Source: Oscillospiraceae bacterium
GTDB lineage: Bacteria; Bacillota; Clostridia; Oscillospirales; Acutalibacteraceae
Reading direction: 5' to 3'
Assembly (NCBI GenBank): GCA_003526845.1
Contig: DPVM01000008.1
Coordinates: 62,001-126,000 of the forward strand
Length of the DNA stretch: 64,000 bases
In this document: one piece after another, positions 55,665 through 64,000 of the stretch
Layout: the number at the start of each line of letters is the position of its first letter
Numbering within the stretch: position 1 is the stretch's first letter
The notes under the pieces: model-generated
Told to the model about the DNA's origin: nothing
The model's database searches: none
The model's input: the letters and a program-made list of their open reading frames with translations, nothing else
Translations under genes and position numbers: made by a program

Positions 55665-55972
55665 TATGCGTTGATCTTTGTGATCTCAACCTTTGTGTAT
55701 GGTTGACGGTGACCCATCTTGCGCTTTTCGTTCTTCTTTGGCTTGTAAGTAAATACTGTGATTTTCTTGCCCTTGCCGTTCTTAAGAACCTTTGCGTTAA
55801 CGGTAGCCTTTGCAGCGTCTTTGCCTGCCTTGAAGCCCTTGTCTGTGCTTACTGCAAGAACATTGTCAAATGTTACTTCGCTGTCAGCGTCAACACCGAG
55901 CTTTTCGATGTAAAGAACATCGCCTTCGGCAACTTTGTACTGCTTTCCGCCTGTTACGATAACTGCGTACAT
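55664..55972 (-). CDS. rplU: 50S ribosomal protein L21
   Basis: 102 residues: [18 protein letters not shown] start, FDNVLAVS, and the C-terminal [25 protein letters not shown] chose the ATG at 55972, preceded by GGAG; the frame extends upstream to 56032 without a better start. First gene of rplU-prp-rpmA. Confidence 0.96.
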   Translation of the reverse strand: MYAVIVTGGKQYKVAEGDVLYIEKLGVDADSEVTFDNVLAVSTDKGFKAGKDAAKATVNAKVLKNGKGKKITVFTYKPKKNEKRKMGHRQPYTKVEITKINA

Positions 55973-56049
55973 AAGTATATTATCTCCTTCATAAGTCTCG
56001 CTACGATAGGCGTGCGCGGTGCGCAACTTCACTGCCCATAATATGCGGC
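55973..56049 (-). promoter_or_regulatory. rplU leader (candidate L21 leader)
   Basis: Between the promoter and rplU the transcript can form TGCGC-ACC-GCGCA and adjoining pairing. Position matches the known L21 leader of Firmicutes; the motif itself I cannot confirm. Confidence 0.45.
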
Positions 56050-56055
56050 TTAATT

Positions 56056-56083
56056 ATTATAACAGAATAATGTAAAAAGTCAA
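56056..56083 (-). promoter_or_regulatory. Promoter of rplU-prp-rpmA
   Basis: Minus strand: TTGACT, 16-bp spacer, TATAAT. Confidence 0.8.
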
Positions 56084-56105
56084 TGTTTTTTTGCATTTTT
56101 ATATT

Positions 56106-56321
56106 TCAATTAAAAGCAGGGTTGTCTGTTCTCCCCAATATGTAATCTGTCGATACATTGTAATAGTCCGCAAGCGCTAAAAGGTGCCTTATCGGCAGTT
56201 CGTTTGCTCCGCGCTCATATCTTGCATACATTGTTTGCGATGTTTCAAGCATTTGCGCTATTTCAAGCTGTGTCTTGTCGTTGTCTTCCCTCAAGTCGCG
56301 AATTCTCTTAACATATTCCAT
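56106..56321 (-). CDS. Small XRE-family regulator
   Basis: 71 residues, a single helix-turn-helix (VKRIRDLREDNDKTQLEIAQMLETSQTMYARYERGANELPIRHLLALADYYNVSTDYILG). The 'SxDYLLGRTDNP' end is typical of small phage-like/clostridial XRE proteins. No target is evident; the AT-rich 56330-56400 stretch upstream has several TAGTAAAT-like copies and may be autoregulated. Confidence 0.88.
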   Translation of the reverse strand: MEYVKRIRDLREDNDKTQLEIAQMLETSQTMYARYERGANELPIRHLLALADYYNVSTDYILGRTDNPAFN

Positions 56322-56467
56322 AATAAACCCTCCGCTACAATTATATGTAGTAAATAAATTTACTAATTGATTTAGTAAAAAAGTTTACTATTTAAACTTT
56401 TTTCAAAGCTCGAAATTCGCATTCATTTGTTTGTTTTCGGATAAAATATAACCTTTAAAAATAAACC

Positions 56468-56496
56468 TTTACAAATCCTTGTTAATATGCTATAAT
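56468..56496 (+). promoter_or_regulatory. Promoter of rpsO
   Basis: TTTACA, 17-bp spacer, TATAAT. Confidence 0.8.
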
Positions 56497-56502
56497 CTTC
56501 TC

Positions 56503-56604
56503 GCTGTGACGGATTACTCGGTTACGGGGGTATGCCCTTTTGGGAGTCACCTATCCCGCTACTGTGTTTTTCGCAATGCAAATATTTTAATGAGGTGAGT
56601 CAAA
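56503..56604 (+). promoter_or_regulatory. rpsO leader, candidate S15 autoregulatory structure
   Basis: About 100 bases. Outer stem ACGGGG/TATCCCG encloses GCCC-TTTT-GGG. Nested pairing just before the ribosome binding site (GAGGTGAG) fits S15-type autoregulation, which many bacteria evolved independently. Confidence 0.5.
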
Positions 56605-56907
56605 ATGACAAAAGAAGAAAAACAAGCAATAATCAAAGAATATGCCGTTCACGAGGGTGACACAGGTTCTGCACAGGTACAGGTTGCAGTTCTCACAAAG
56701 AGAATCAACGAGCTTACAGAGCACCTTAAGGTTCATAAGAAGGACCACCACTCACGCCGCGGTCTTCTTAAGATGGTAGGTCACAGAAGAAACCTTCTTG
56801 CTTACATCTACAAAAACGATGTTCACGAGTATCGTGATCTTATCGCAAAGCTCGGTATCCGTAATACTATCGAGCGTAACTTGGCTGACAACGAAGCTCA
56901 AGACTAA
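56605..56907 (+). CDS. rpsO: 30S ribosomal protein S15
   Basis: 100 residues, slightly longer than the usual 88-90 because of a C-terminal extension ([10 protein letters not shown]). Core features: [52 protein letters not shown]. Followed by pnp as in many bacteria. Confidence 0.96.
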   Translation: MTKEEKQAIIKEYAVHEGDTGSAQVQVAVLTKRINELTEHLKVHKKDHHSRRGLLKMVGHRRNLLAYIYKNDVHEYRDLIAKLGIRNTIERNLADNEAQD

Positions 56908-56916
56908 TTAAAATAC

Positions 56917-56950
56917 GGCAGGTGATGTTGCTATCACCTGCCTTGTTTAC
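56917..56950 (+). terminator. Terminator after rpsO
   Basis: GGCAGGTGAT-GTTGCT-ATCACCTGCC followed by TTGTTT. Confidence 0.7.
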
Positions 56951-56966
56951 ATTTTTAAGGTATCCC

Positions 56967-57040
56967 GAGGAGGAGTTGACAATAGTAGTAAGCTGAGCCG
57001 ATAAACGATTGTCGGTTGACCTTATTACTATTCTCCTCCT
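56967..57040 (+). promoter_or_regulatory. Long hairpin in the pnp leader
   Basis: GAGGAGGAG and CTCCTCC, AATAGTAGTAAG and CTTATTACTATT (one G-T pair) form a long stem interrupted by a 5-base bulge, with an inner CCGA/TCGG. In E. coli a long pnp leader hairpin is cut by RNase III and allows PNPase to repress itself; this may be an analogous element. Confidence 0.6.
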
Positions 57041-57076
57041 TCGATATAAAAAATATTAAGAAAGAGGTAATTTAAA

Positions 57077-59272
57077 ATGTTTTTCAAGAATTTTAAAGTA
57101 TGGGAAACAGAACTTGCAGGCAGAAAGCTTACACTTGAAACCGGCAAAATGGCAGGCCTTGCAAATGCATCTGTTATGGCTCGCTACGGCGAAACAAATG
57201 TGCTTTGCACAGTAACGGCATCGGCAAAGCCGAGAGAGGGCGTTGACTTTTTCCCTCTCAGCGTTGACTATGAAGAGAAAATGTATTCGGTAGGTAAAAT
57301 CCCCGGATCATTCCAAAGAAGAGAGGGCAGAGCTTCCGAAAAGGCAATCCTCACTTCTCGTTGTATCGACCGTCCTATCCGTCCTTTGTTCCCAAAGGAT
57401 TTGAGAAATGATTGCTCGGTTGTAGCAACAGTTATGTCGGTTGACCCCGACTGCTCACCCGAAATCACCGCTATGATTGGTGTTTCTGCGGCTATCGCAA
57501 TTTCAGATATTCCGTGGGACGGACCGATTTCAGGCGTTAATGTAGGACTTGTTGACGGTCAAATCGTTATCAACCCGACTCTTGAGCAAAGAGCAAAGAG
57601 CGACCTTGTTCTCACCGTTGCATCAACGGCAGACCTTGTAGCAATGATCGAGGCAGGCGGTAACGAAATCGACGATGATACAATGTTTGACGCTATTATG
57701 GCAGGTCATGAGGAAAACAAAAAAATCGTTAAATTTATCCAAGGTATTGTTGATGAAATCGGTAAGCCTAAATTTGAATACGAGTCATCAAATCCCGACC
57801 CAGAGATTATGGCTCAAATCGAAGAGTTCTGCATCGAAGATGTCAAGAAAGCTCTTGATACAGACGACAAACTTGTTCGTGACGAGGCTCTTCTTCCTAT
57901 CTATGTCGCTGTTCACGAAAAATTCGACGAGCAGTTTGAGGGCAACGAGACAAAGATTGACGAGATTATGTATCTTGTTCAAAAACATGTTGTTCGCTCA
58001 TGGCTTAAGGACGAGCATAAGCGTGTTGACGGCAGAGGCATTGATGAAATCCGTCCGCTTAACGCAGAGGTTGACCTCCTTGCAAGAGCACACGGCTCAG
58101 GACTTTTCACAAGAGGACAAACACAGGTTCTTTCTGTTACAACACTCGGTCCTATGAGCGATGCTCAGCAGCTTGACGGACTTGACGAGCAAACAGAAAA
58201 GAGATATATCCACCACTACAACTTCCCGTCATACTCTGTCGGCGAAACAAAGCCGTCAAGAGGACCGGGCAGAAGAGAAATCGGCCACGGTGCATTGGCA
58301 GAAAAGGCACTTGTTCCCGTTCTTCCGTCTTTTGACGAGTTCCCGTATGCAATTCGCGTTGTATCGGAAGTTCTTTCATCAAACGGCTCAACATCACAAG
58401 GTTCAATCTGCGGCTCAACCCTTTCTCTTATGGCAGCAGGCGTTCCGATTAAGGCACCGGTTGCAGGTATTTCCTGCGGTCTTATCACCGGCGACGAGGG
58501 CGTTTACGGCGACTTTATGACAATGGTCGACATTCAGGGTCTTGAAGATTTCTACGGCGATATGGACTTTAAGGTTGCAGGTACAAAGAAAGGTATCACA
58601 GCAATTCAGATGGACCTTAAGGTACACGGTCTTACTCCGGAGATTATCAAAGAGGCTTTTGCAAAGACACACAAGGCAAGAAATTATATTCTTGATGAAA
58701 TTATGCTCCCTGTTATCAGCGAGCCGAGAAAAGAGCTTTCAAAATACGCTCCGAAGATGTTTACAATTTCAATCAATCCCGATAAAATCGGCGATGTTAT
58801 CGGCAAGGGCGGCAAGGTTATCCAGGAAATTCAGTCAGAATACGATGTTAAAATCAACATTGAAGAGGACGGCAGAGTTTACATTTCCGGTATTGATGCC
58901 GAAAAGTGCAAGGGCGCAGTTGAGGTTGTTAAACTTATCGCTACAGATCCCGAGGTTGGCGCATACTACAACGGCGTTGTAACAAGAATTATGAGCTTCG
59001 GCGCATTTGTTGAAATCGCACCCGGCAAGGAAGGTCTTGTTCACATCAGTCGCCTTGATGTTAAGAGAACAGAAAAGGTTGAGGATGTTGTAAATGTTGG
59101 CGACTCAATCGCAGTTAAGTGCATCGAAATTGACGATCAGGGCAGAATCAACCTTTCAAGAAGAGATTATCTCATCGAGGTTGAGGGTATGACCGCTGAA
59201 AACGAAATTGACGATACACCGCGCAAGCCTCGCCGTGAGGGCAGAGGTCCTCGCCGCAATTTCAGAGGTTAG
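57077..59272 (+). CDS. pnp: Polyribonucleotide nucleotidyltransferase
   Basis: 731 residues. In order: first RNase PH domain, helical domain, second RNase PH domain (from about residue 310, with the catalytic GSSTSQGSICGSTLSLMAAGVP region), KH domain (ISINPDKIGDVIGKGGKVIQEI, about residue 565) and S1 domain (GAYYNGVVTRIMSFGAFVEIAPGKEGLVHIS), then an Arg-rich tail. Phosphorolytic 3'-5' RNA decay and tailing. Length is standard. Confidence 0.97.
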   Translation: MFFKNFKVWETELAGRKLTLETGKMAGLANASVMARYGETNVLCTVTASAKPREGVDFFPLSVDYEEKMYSVGKIPGSFQRREGRASEKAILTSRCIDRPIRPLFPKDLRNDCSVVATVMSVDPDCSPEITAMIGVSAAIAISDIPWDGPISGVNVGLVDGQIVINPTLEQRAKSDLVLTVASTADLVAMIEAGGNEIDDDTMFDAIMAGHEENKKIVKFIQGIVDEIGKPKFEYESSNPDPEIMAQIEEFCIEDVKKALDTDDKLVRDEALLPIYVAVHEKFDEQFEGNETKIDEIMYLVQKHVVRSWLKDEHKRVDGRGIDEIRPLNAEVDLLARAHGSGLFTRGQTQVLSVTTLGPMSDAQQLDGLDEQTEKRYIHHYNFPSYSVGETKPSRGPGRREIGHGALAEKALVPVLPSFDEFPYAIRVVSEVLSSNGSTSQGSICGSTLSLMAAGVPIKAPVAGISCGLITGDEGVYGDFMTMVDIQGLEDFYGDMDFKVAGTKKGITAIQMDLKVHGLTPEIIKEAFAKTHKARNYILDEIMLPVISEPRKELSKYAPKMFTISINPDKIGDVIGKGGKVIQEIQSEYDVKINIEEDGRVYISGIDAEKCKGAVEVVKLIATDPEVGAYYNGVVTRIMSFGAFVEIAPGKEGLVHISRLDVKRTEKVEDVVNVGDSIAVKCIEIDDQGRINLSRRDYLIEVEGMTAENEIDDTPRKPRREGRGPRRNFRG

Positions 59273-59285
59273 TAATCAAATAATC

Positions 59286-59321
59286 AACGGAGTGCGTTCG
59301 TGAGAGCACACTCCGTTTTTT
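59286..59321 (+). terminator. Terminator after pnp
   Basis: AACGGAGTG pairs with CACTCCGTT across a loop, followed by TTTT. Confidence 0.9.
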
Positions 59322-59359
59322 GCTATATGTATCCATATTAAATAAATGAGGGCTTGATT

Positions 59360-60043
59360 ATGGTTGATAATAAGGGCAAAATTAACGATTGGGACCGTAT
59401 GGTCGCAGGCAAACTTTATAACGCAGGCAGTAAGGATATTTTTAAACAGCATGCACTCGGACTTATACGATGCCAGCGTTTTAACAAAATCGCCGTTTGG
59501 AGATTCAAAACAAAACAGCGTGCGCTTGAAAGACTCATTCCGTCGGCAAAAGGCAAGGATTTTGCTGTTTTTGCACCGCTTTATTGCGAATACGGCGTTA
59601 ATGTTCATGTCGGCAAGGACTGTTTTGTAAACTATAATTGCACATTTCTTGACATTTCTCCTATCACATTCGGCGACGGCGTGTGGATTGGTGCAAATGT
59701 AACTCTTGCAACGCCGCTTCATCCGTTTCTTGTTGAGGAGCGACTTCCTGCCGATTATCCCGACGGCAGGCATGACCTTGAGTATTCCGCACCTATCACA
59801 ATCAAGGACGGCTGTTGGATTTGCTCAAGCGCAACGATTTGCGGCGGAGTAACAATCGGCGAAAACAGCATTGTAGCGGCAGGCGCAGTTGTCAACCGCG
59901 ATGTTCCGCCAAACAGCATTGTCGCAGGTGTTCCGGCAAGGGTTATCCGCCAAATAGACGAGGACGACCGCATTAATGTTTGGGATACATATATGAAAAA
60001 CGAAACGCCGCTTTCCGCAAGAAAAAGAAAAGCGACAAAATAA
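59360..60043 (+). CDS. Sugar O-acetyltransferase, Maa/LacA-like
   Basis: 227 residues, left-handed beta-helix acetyltransferase: hexapeptide repeats through VNVHVGKDCFVNYNCTFLDI, VWIGANVTLATPLHPF with the catalytic His, and GGVTIGENSIVAAGAVVNRDVPPNSIVAGVPARVIR. It moves acetyl from acetyl-CoA to a sugar. An N-terminal Maa-type helix (WDRMVAGKLYNAG) is present. ATG 59360 is preceded by GAGGG; a TTG at 59354 is less likely. Confidence 0.88.
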   Translation: MVDNKGKINDWDRMVAGKLYNAGSKDIFKQHALGLIRCQRFNKIAVWRFKTKQRALERLIPSAKGKDFAVFAPLYCEYGVNVHVGKDCFVNYNCTFLDISPITFGDGVWIGANVTLATPLHPFLVEERLPADYPDGRHDLEYSAPITIKDGCWICSSATICGGVTIGENSIVAAGAVVNRDVPPNSIVAGVPARVIRQIDEDDRINVWDTYMKNETPLSARKRKATK

Positions 60044-60070
60044 TTATTCTATTAATTTTTTGCAAAAAAA

Positions 60071-60110
60071 TACCGCCCGATACTCGGTCATTGAGTGTCG
60101 GGCGGATTTT
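60071..60110. terminator. Bidirectional terminator
   Basis: CCGCCCGA/TCGGGCGG with inner CTC/GAG, flanked by A7 on the left and ATTTTA on the right, between convergent genes. Confidence 0.88.
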
Positions 60111-60894
60111 ACATTTTAATCCAAATCGATATATACATTATCGCATACAAAACCGCATAAATCACAACCTGATGTCCCAAATAAAACCAAAGGCTGTTCT
60201 TGCCTATGAATGCAAACACTTTTGAATGTTTTTTATATGCCCACCTCGGGAGTCTGCCTTCTTTAACATACTGACCGGCAAATGCGCCGAAAATGAACAT
60301 AAACAGCCACGGCAACAGTGCAAAATAATCTGCGCTTGCAAAGTCGGCGTTATAAAATCCGAGTGGGAAAAGTATGTTTGTTTGATACAGCGACTCGGGC
60401 AGGTGAATTAAGCCGAACATAAGCGTTTTGTCGCTTATGCCGTATGTTAGCATAAACAATAGTGCGCTTGCCGCCATTCCGACGGACGGCTTTATTTTTT
60501 TTATAAACGGCATCAAAAGCCCTGTGATTATCATACAACAGCCGAGGCAGTGCAGTATTCCGAAATAAATTTCGCATTTATAAATGTGCATCATCGGCAT
60601 TATCACCGCGGTTGCAACGGTGACGGCAAGACCGGCGGCAAGGACAATCGCACCGCGCTTTAGGGTGTTGCGCGAAAGGCGCGAGCATATGCCCGATATT
60701 ATAATAAAAATGCTCCAAAAAATCGGCTGAAATGTGCAAAGTCTGTTAAACGCTTTAAAGCCCCAATCAGCCATATATATGTTGCCTATGTCGAGAAAGG
60801 TGTGGTGAACTATCATCGCCGCTATTGCAAAGCCGCGCAATTCATCAAGAAAATATATTCTCTCTCGTTTATTGCCTTTTCCCAAATTTGTCAC
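60109..60894 (-). CDS. DUF1624 / heparan-alpha-glucosaminide N-acetyltransferase-like membrane protein
   Basis: 261 residues, GTG start without an obvious ribosome binding site. About seven to eight helices. RIYFLDELRGFAIAAMIVHHTFLDI contains the family's DxxRGxA and HHxxxD; GILHCLGCCMI and the C-terminal GKNSLWFYLGHQ also fit. Family members probably acetylate sugars across the membrane. Promoter not located. Confidence 0.8.
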   Translation of the reverse strand: MTNLGKGNKRERIYFLDELRGFAIAAMIVHHTFLDIGNIYMADWGFKAFNRLCTFQPIFWSIFIIISGICSRLSRNTLKRGAIVLAAGLAVTVATAVIMPMMHIYKCEIYFGILHCLGCCMIITGLLMPFIKKIKPSVGMAASALLFMLTYGISDKTLMFGLIHLPESLYQTNILFPLGFYNADFASADYFALLPWLFMFIFGAFAGQYVKEGRLPRWAYKKHSKVFAFIGKNSLWFYLGHQVVIYAVLYAIMYISIWIKM

Positions 60895-61010
60895 CCCGAT
60901 GCCGCGTGTTTTTATTGTTTCGGATATATTATATTAAATTCAAAATATATTGTAAATAGTAAAGTTATATGTTATTATTAATTTGAATATAAACTTTACG
61001 AGGTAAAAAG

Positions 61011-62387
61011 ATGAAAGAATACAATGTTATTCAGTACGGTGCAAAGGGCGACGGCACAACAAACGATGCGTTTGCCATTCAGCACGCAATAGACGATTGC
61101 GCAAGAAACGGCGGCGGCAGAGTGGTTTTGCAAAGCGGCAAGGTTTTCTACAGCGATTCAATCAGGCTTAGAGCAAATGTCGATTTGCATATTCAAAAGG
61201 GCGCACGCCTTAAAGCAACAGGGAATATAGACGGCTATATCAGACCGAACAAGCTTATTAATGACCCTAAAACCGCGTTAATTGGCAATCCCGTTACAGG
61301 CAAGCCGAGCTTTGTGTTTATTTACGGCTTTGAGGCAGATAATTGCTCAATTTCAGGCGAGGGCACAATTGACGCAAACGGTCACTCTTTTGTTCAGCGC
61401 AAGGACCGATACTATGTTACGGGCGATTTTTATCCGCGTCCGACCGTTATGTATGTTGAAAAAAGCAATCATATCACATTTAAAGAGTTTACTGTTGTTG
61501 ACGCTCCGTTTTGGACTCTGCACCCGGCAGGCTGCGACGATGTTTTGATTGACAGAATCAGAATTTTAAACGATCTTGATGTCGCAAATTCCGACGGAAT
61601 CGACCCCGACCATTGCTCAAATGTCAGAATACTCGGCTGTCATGTTACATGCGCCGACGATTGCATTTGTTTAAAGGCGTCGAAGGGCAATGCCGAATAC
61701 GGTCCGTGCGAAAATATCGTTATCGACGGTTGCACGCTTGTTTCAACCTCTGCTGCAATAAAAATCGGCACCGAGGGTGTGGGCGATTTCAAAAATGTTA
61801 TCGTTTCAAACTGCGTTATAAGTAAATCAAACCGCGGACTTTCAATTCAAATCCGCGACGGCGGCTGTGTCGAAAATGTTACATATTCAAATATTATTAT
61901 CGAAACACGCCGATTCTGTCCCGATTGGTGGGGTACAGCAGAGCCTATTGTTTTGACAACCTTTAACAGAGACGAAAACACAAAAAGCGGCACAATCAAA
62001 AACATTCGCTTTTTCAATGTCACCGCAAAGGGCGAAAACGGCGTTTTGATTCACGGCAACGCCGAAAATATTATTGAAGATATTACATTTGAAAATTGCC
62101 AAATTCAGCTCAACCGCACATCAAAGTGGGACTGTGGCTTGTATGATTTAAGACCGTGTCTTGACTACGGTGTTGAAAAATATGACAATTCGGCATTTTT
62201 CATCAGATATGCAAAGAATGTGCTTATTGAAAAAACAAAAACATCGTGGGGCAATATTTGCGGCAATTACAAGCACGCAATCGACGCCGAAAATGTTGAA
62301 AATCTTGAGCTTGTGAGATTCAGCGGCAAGGCGGCTTCACCCGATGTTGAGGATATTAAGGTAAACAATGTTAAATTTGCGGTTTAA
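61011..62387 (+). CDS. GH28 family glycosidase (polygalacturonase-like)
   Basis: 458 residues, no signal peptide, so the product probably acts on oligosaccharides inside the cell. Starts with the GH28 N-terminal KEYNVIQYGAKGDGTTNDAFAIQHAID. Catalytic acids are visible in NSDGIDPDHC and CADDCICLK; instead of the classic GHG, GTEGVG follows, as in rhamnogalacturonan- or xylogalacturonan-type members. RGLSIQIRDGG supplies the later Arg motif. GGAGGT is absent but GAGG lies seven bases ahead. Confidence 0.88.
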   Translation: MKEYNVIQYGAKGDGTTNDAFAIQHAIDDCARNGGGRVVLQSGKVFYSDSIRLRANVDLHIQKGARLKATGNIDGYIRPNKLINDPKTALIGNPVTGKPSFVFIYGFEADNCSISGEGTIDANGHSFVQRKDRYYVTGDFYPRPTVMYVEKSNHITFKEFTVVDAPFWTLHPAGCDDVLIDRIRILNDLDVANSDGIDPDHCSNVRILGCHVTCADDCICLKASKGNAEYGPCENIVIDGCTLVSTSAAIKIGTEGVGDFKNVIVSNCVISKSNRGLSIQIRDGGCVENVTYSNIIIETRRFCPDWWGTAEPIVLTTFNRDENTKSGTIKNIRFFNVTAKGENGVLIHGNAENIIEDITFENCQIQLNRTSKWDCGLYDLRPCLDYGVEKYDNSAFFIRYAKNVLIEKTKTSWGNICGNYKHAIDAENVENLELVRFSGKAASPDVEDIKVNNVKFAV

Positions 62388-62451
62388 CGGAGAAAATATA
62401 AAGGCTTCGTTTATCCGTCGGCTTTGACCGAGAAAGGCTATGGTGGTTGTT

Positions 62452-62853
62452 ATGGTACAGCTCAAAGGGTTCAGAGTTAATTCCGTTTCGTTTGAAAACA
62501 AGGTTCAAAACGGCACGCAGTTAAAGCTCAAAAACCATTTTAATTATAATGTAAGCTATATGGACGGTGAAAATAAATGCATCGGCACGCTTAATTTTAA
62601 AATTGCGGACGAAAATATGCTCCCGTTTGAAATCAAACTCGAAATAGTTGCCGAATTTGCTTATCAAAGCGGCGACGATAAGGGCGATATTCATGTTGAA
62701 TCGTTTGACCAGCTGTTTCCGTCGCTCCGTCAATTTATCAACAGCCTCACCGCCACATGCGGTATGCCGGGATTGATGATTCCCTACATTGCGCTTGATC
62801 GCGACAAAGTTAATGTCAGCGAAAACGAAAAAGAGGAGAGTGCATTGAACTGA
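62452..62853 (+). CDS. SecB-like chaperone family protein
   Basis: About 133 residues. The pattern NFKIADENMLPFEIKLEIVAEFAY followed by FDQLFPSLRQFINSLTATCGMPGLMIPYIAL is that of the preprotein-export chaperone SecB fold found in some Firmicutes, where its role is unproven. ATG 62452 follows GGTGG; an ATG at 62440 is too close to its own AAAGG. Its stop overlaps the next start (TGATGG). Confidence 0.68.
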   Translation: MVQLKGFRVNSVSFENKVQNGTQLKLKNHFNYNVSYMDGENKCIGTLNFKIADENMLPFEIKLEIVAEFAYQSGDDKGDIHVESFDQLFPSLRQFINSLTATCGMPGLMIPYIALDRDKVNVSENEKEESALN

Positions 62854-63035
62854 TGGCAGATTTGTGCGACAAATGCTGGTACAACGCTTATGATGAAGAG
62901 AGCGACGAGTATTTTTGCGACCTTCAGCTTGATGAGGACGAATATGCAAAAATGCTTTTCGCCGACAAATCAAAATCGTGCAAATATTTTAGACCCGACA
63001 TAGGCGAATACGGCATAGTCAGAAAACAAAATTAA
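62853..63035 (+). CDS. DUF6472 family small Cys-rich protein
   Basis: 60 residues: LCDKCWYNAYDEESDEYFCDLQLDEDEYAKML, then CKYFRPDIGEYGIVRKQN. Four cysteines (CxxC..C..C) suggest a small metal site. The family is widespread in clostridia and uncharacterised. Translationally coupled to the SecB-like gene. Confidence 0.85.
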   Translation: MADLCDKCWYNAYDEESDEYFCDLQLDEDEYAKMLFADKSKSCKYFRPDIGEYGIVRKQN

Positions 63036-63070
63036 ACCTTTATTGATATGGTTGATAAGGAGGAGATTAT

Positions 63071-63523
63071 ATGCCCGAATCGACAATGTATATAATTTGG
63101 GCAGCGGCAATATTGCTTTTCGGTATTGCCGAGGGAGTAACCGTTCAGCTTGTTTCAATTTGGTTTTTAATCGGTGCTGTTGCCGCACTCATTGCCGCTT
63201 TTTGCGGTGCAGGCATTCCTGTTCAGGTGACCGTTTTTGTCGCCGTAACAGTTGTCACGCTGATTGGAACGCGACCGATTGTCAAGAAAAAGTTGAACAC
63301 AAAAACAGTCAAAACCAATGCCGACCGCTGTATAGGTCAGGAGGGCGTTGTTATTGAAGAAATAAATAATCTGCTTCCGTCGGGACAGGTTAAGGTTGAC
63401 GGCAAGGTGTGGACTGCGCGCAGCGAAAGCCCCGATGTCACGATACCAAAGGATTCAGTCGTTTTGATTGAAAAAATCGACGGTGTAAAATTGATTGTAA
63501 AAACAATACCTAAAAACGATTAA
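63071..63523 (+). CDS. NfeD family membrane protein
   Basis: 150 residues: three to four helices at the N-terminus, then a soluble OB fold (IGQEGVVIEEINNLLPSGQVKVDGKVWTARSE). This short NfeD form pairs with SPFH proteins, one of which follows after 12 bp. Starts after GGAGGAG. Confidence 0.88.
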   Translation: MPESTMYIIWAAAILLFGIAEGVTVQLVSIWFLIGAVAALIAAFCGAGIPVQVTVFVAVTVVTLIGTRPIVKKKLNTKTVKTNADRCIGQEGVVIEEINNLLPSGQVKVDGKVWTARSESPDVTIPKDSVVLIEKIDGVKLIVKTIPKND

Positions 63524-63535
63524 AGGAGAAAATGT

Positions 63536-64000
63536 ATGAAATTTGTTATTGTTATTGTGTTGATTATTGCGGCGCTTGCACTGCTTATTTTTGCAAATAT
63601 CAGAGTTGTTCCGCAGTCAAAAGCGTTTGTTATTGAAAGACTCGGCACATTCTTCGCCACATGGGAAACGGGACTTCATGTTAAAATTCCGTTTGTTGAC
63701 AGAATCGCGAAAACCGTTTCGCTTAAGGAACAGGTTGTTGATTTCAAGCCGCAGGCTGTTATCACAAAGGATAATGTTACAATGCAAATTGACACTGTAG
63801 TATTCTTCCAAATCACCGACCCGAAACTTTACACATACGGTGTTGAAAGCCCGATTTCCGCTATCGAAAATCTTACAGCCACAACACTTCGTAACATCAT
63901 CGGTGAACTCGAGCTTGATTCAACTCTTACCTCGCGTGACACAATCAATGCTAAAATCAGAGTCATTCTTGACGAGGCAACAGACCCGTGGGGAATCAAG
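63536..64000 (+). CDS. SPFH/band 7 (stomatin-like) protein, cut by window end
   Basis: First 155 residues. One N-terminal helix, then PQSKAFVIERLGTF, GLHVKIPFVDRI, KEQVVDFKPQAVITKDNVTMQIDTVVFFQITDP and LRNIIGELELDSTLTSRDTIN, all typical of stomatin/QmcA proteins that organise membrane domains. ATG 63536 follows AAGGAGAA; another ATG at 63532 is out of frame. The gene continues beyond the window. Confidence 0.9.
   Translation, partial: MKFVIVIVLIIAALALLIFANIRVVPQSKAFVIERLGTFFATWETGLHVKIPFVDRIAKTVSLKEQVVDFKPQAVITKDNVTMQIDTVVFFQITDPKLYTYGVESPISAIENLTATTLRNIIGELELDSTLTSRDTINAKIRVILDEATDPWGIK

Noticed and set aside
1..64000. CRISPR array, prophage, insertion sequence or integrase
   Set aside because: No spacer-repeat arrays, transposases, integrases or phage structural genes were seen; the only tandem repeats are the 42-bp coding and 115-bp noncoding ones.

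Overview
The window looks like the chromosome of an anaerobic, Gram-positive gut Clostridium-type bacterium (Oscillospirales/Ruminococcaceae-like). This is inferred from a Prp protease next to an L27 with a cleavable N-terminal extension, a class B sortase with a (S)PKTG substrate, a DUF6472 protein, cytosolic Hdr/Flx-type iron-sulfur redox genes, pectin/arabinan/galactan glycosidases, and very large secreted proteins with dockerin-like ends. No phage, insertion sequence, CRISPR array or integrase was seen.

Layout. 1-2.8 kb: a sorted surface protein (partial), its sortase B and a LytR-CpsA-Psr protein with a histidine-rich tail. 2.8-5.7 kb: a short FakA-like domain protein, then a GH127 glycosidase with a DUF3877 protein. 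5.9-17.4 kb: a long co-directional redox block, fumC - hdrB - hdrC - hdrA - mvhD/flxD - two 4Fe-4S proteins - FAD/NAD(P)H protein - frdB-like - frdA-like - AspT-family exchanger. It reads as a cytosolic, flavin-bifurcating fumarate reductase with a dicarboxylate/succinate exchanger. 17.4-25.9 kb: an ATPase, two acyltransferases, tRNA-Ser(CGA), hisH-hisF, a GH27 alpha-galactosidase with an inserted carbohydrate-binding-like domain, a nucleotidyltransferase-fold protein and a Nudix fusion.

26-45.5 kb is an island of secreted proteins: two divergent giants (about 2530 and 2170 residues), a 368-residue protein sharing the second giant's C-terminal module, a 913-residue repeat protein, and a 39-residue peptide gene. 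A 115-bp tandem repeat follows.

46-64 kb is mostly housekeeping: PFL-activating enzyme, TrkA/TrkH potassium uptake, rpsF-ssb-rpsR, a heterodimeric ABC exporter preceded by an XRE regulator and a short RNA that clearly resembles the core of 5S rRNA, rplU-prp-rpmA, rpsO, pnp, an acetyltransferase, a DUF1624 membrane protein, GH28, a SecB-like protein, DUF6472, NfeD and an SPFH protein cut by the window end.

How the genes fit together: glycosidases release plant sugars. Fermentation probably uses pyruvate formate-lyase and a fumarate branch (FumC, then the Frd-like pair) drawing electrons from NAD(P)H through Flx/Hdr, with possible ferredoxin reduction. The three observations most worth a second look are the Hdr-Flx-Frd cluster, the 5S-like RNA and the giant secreted-protein island.
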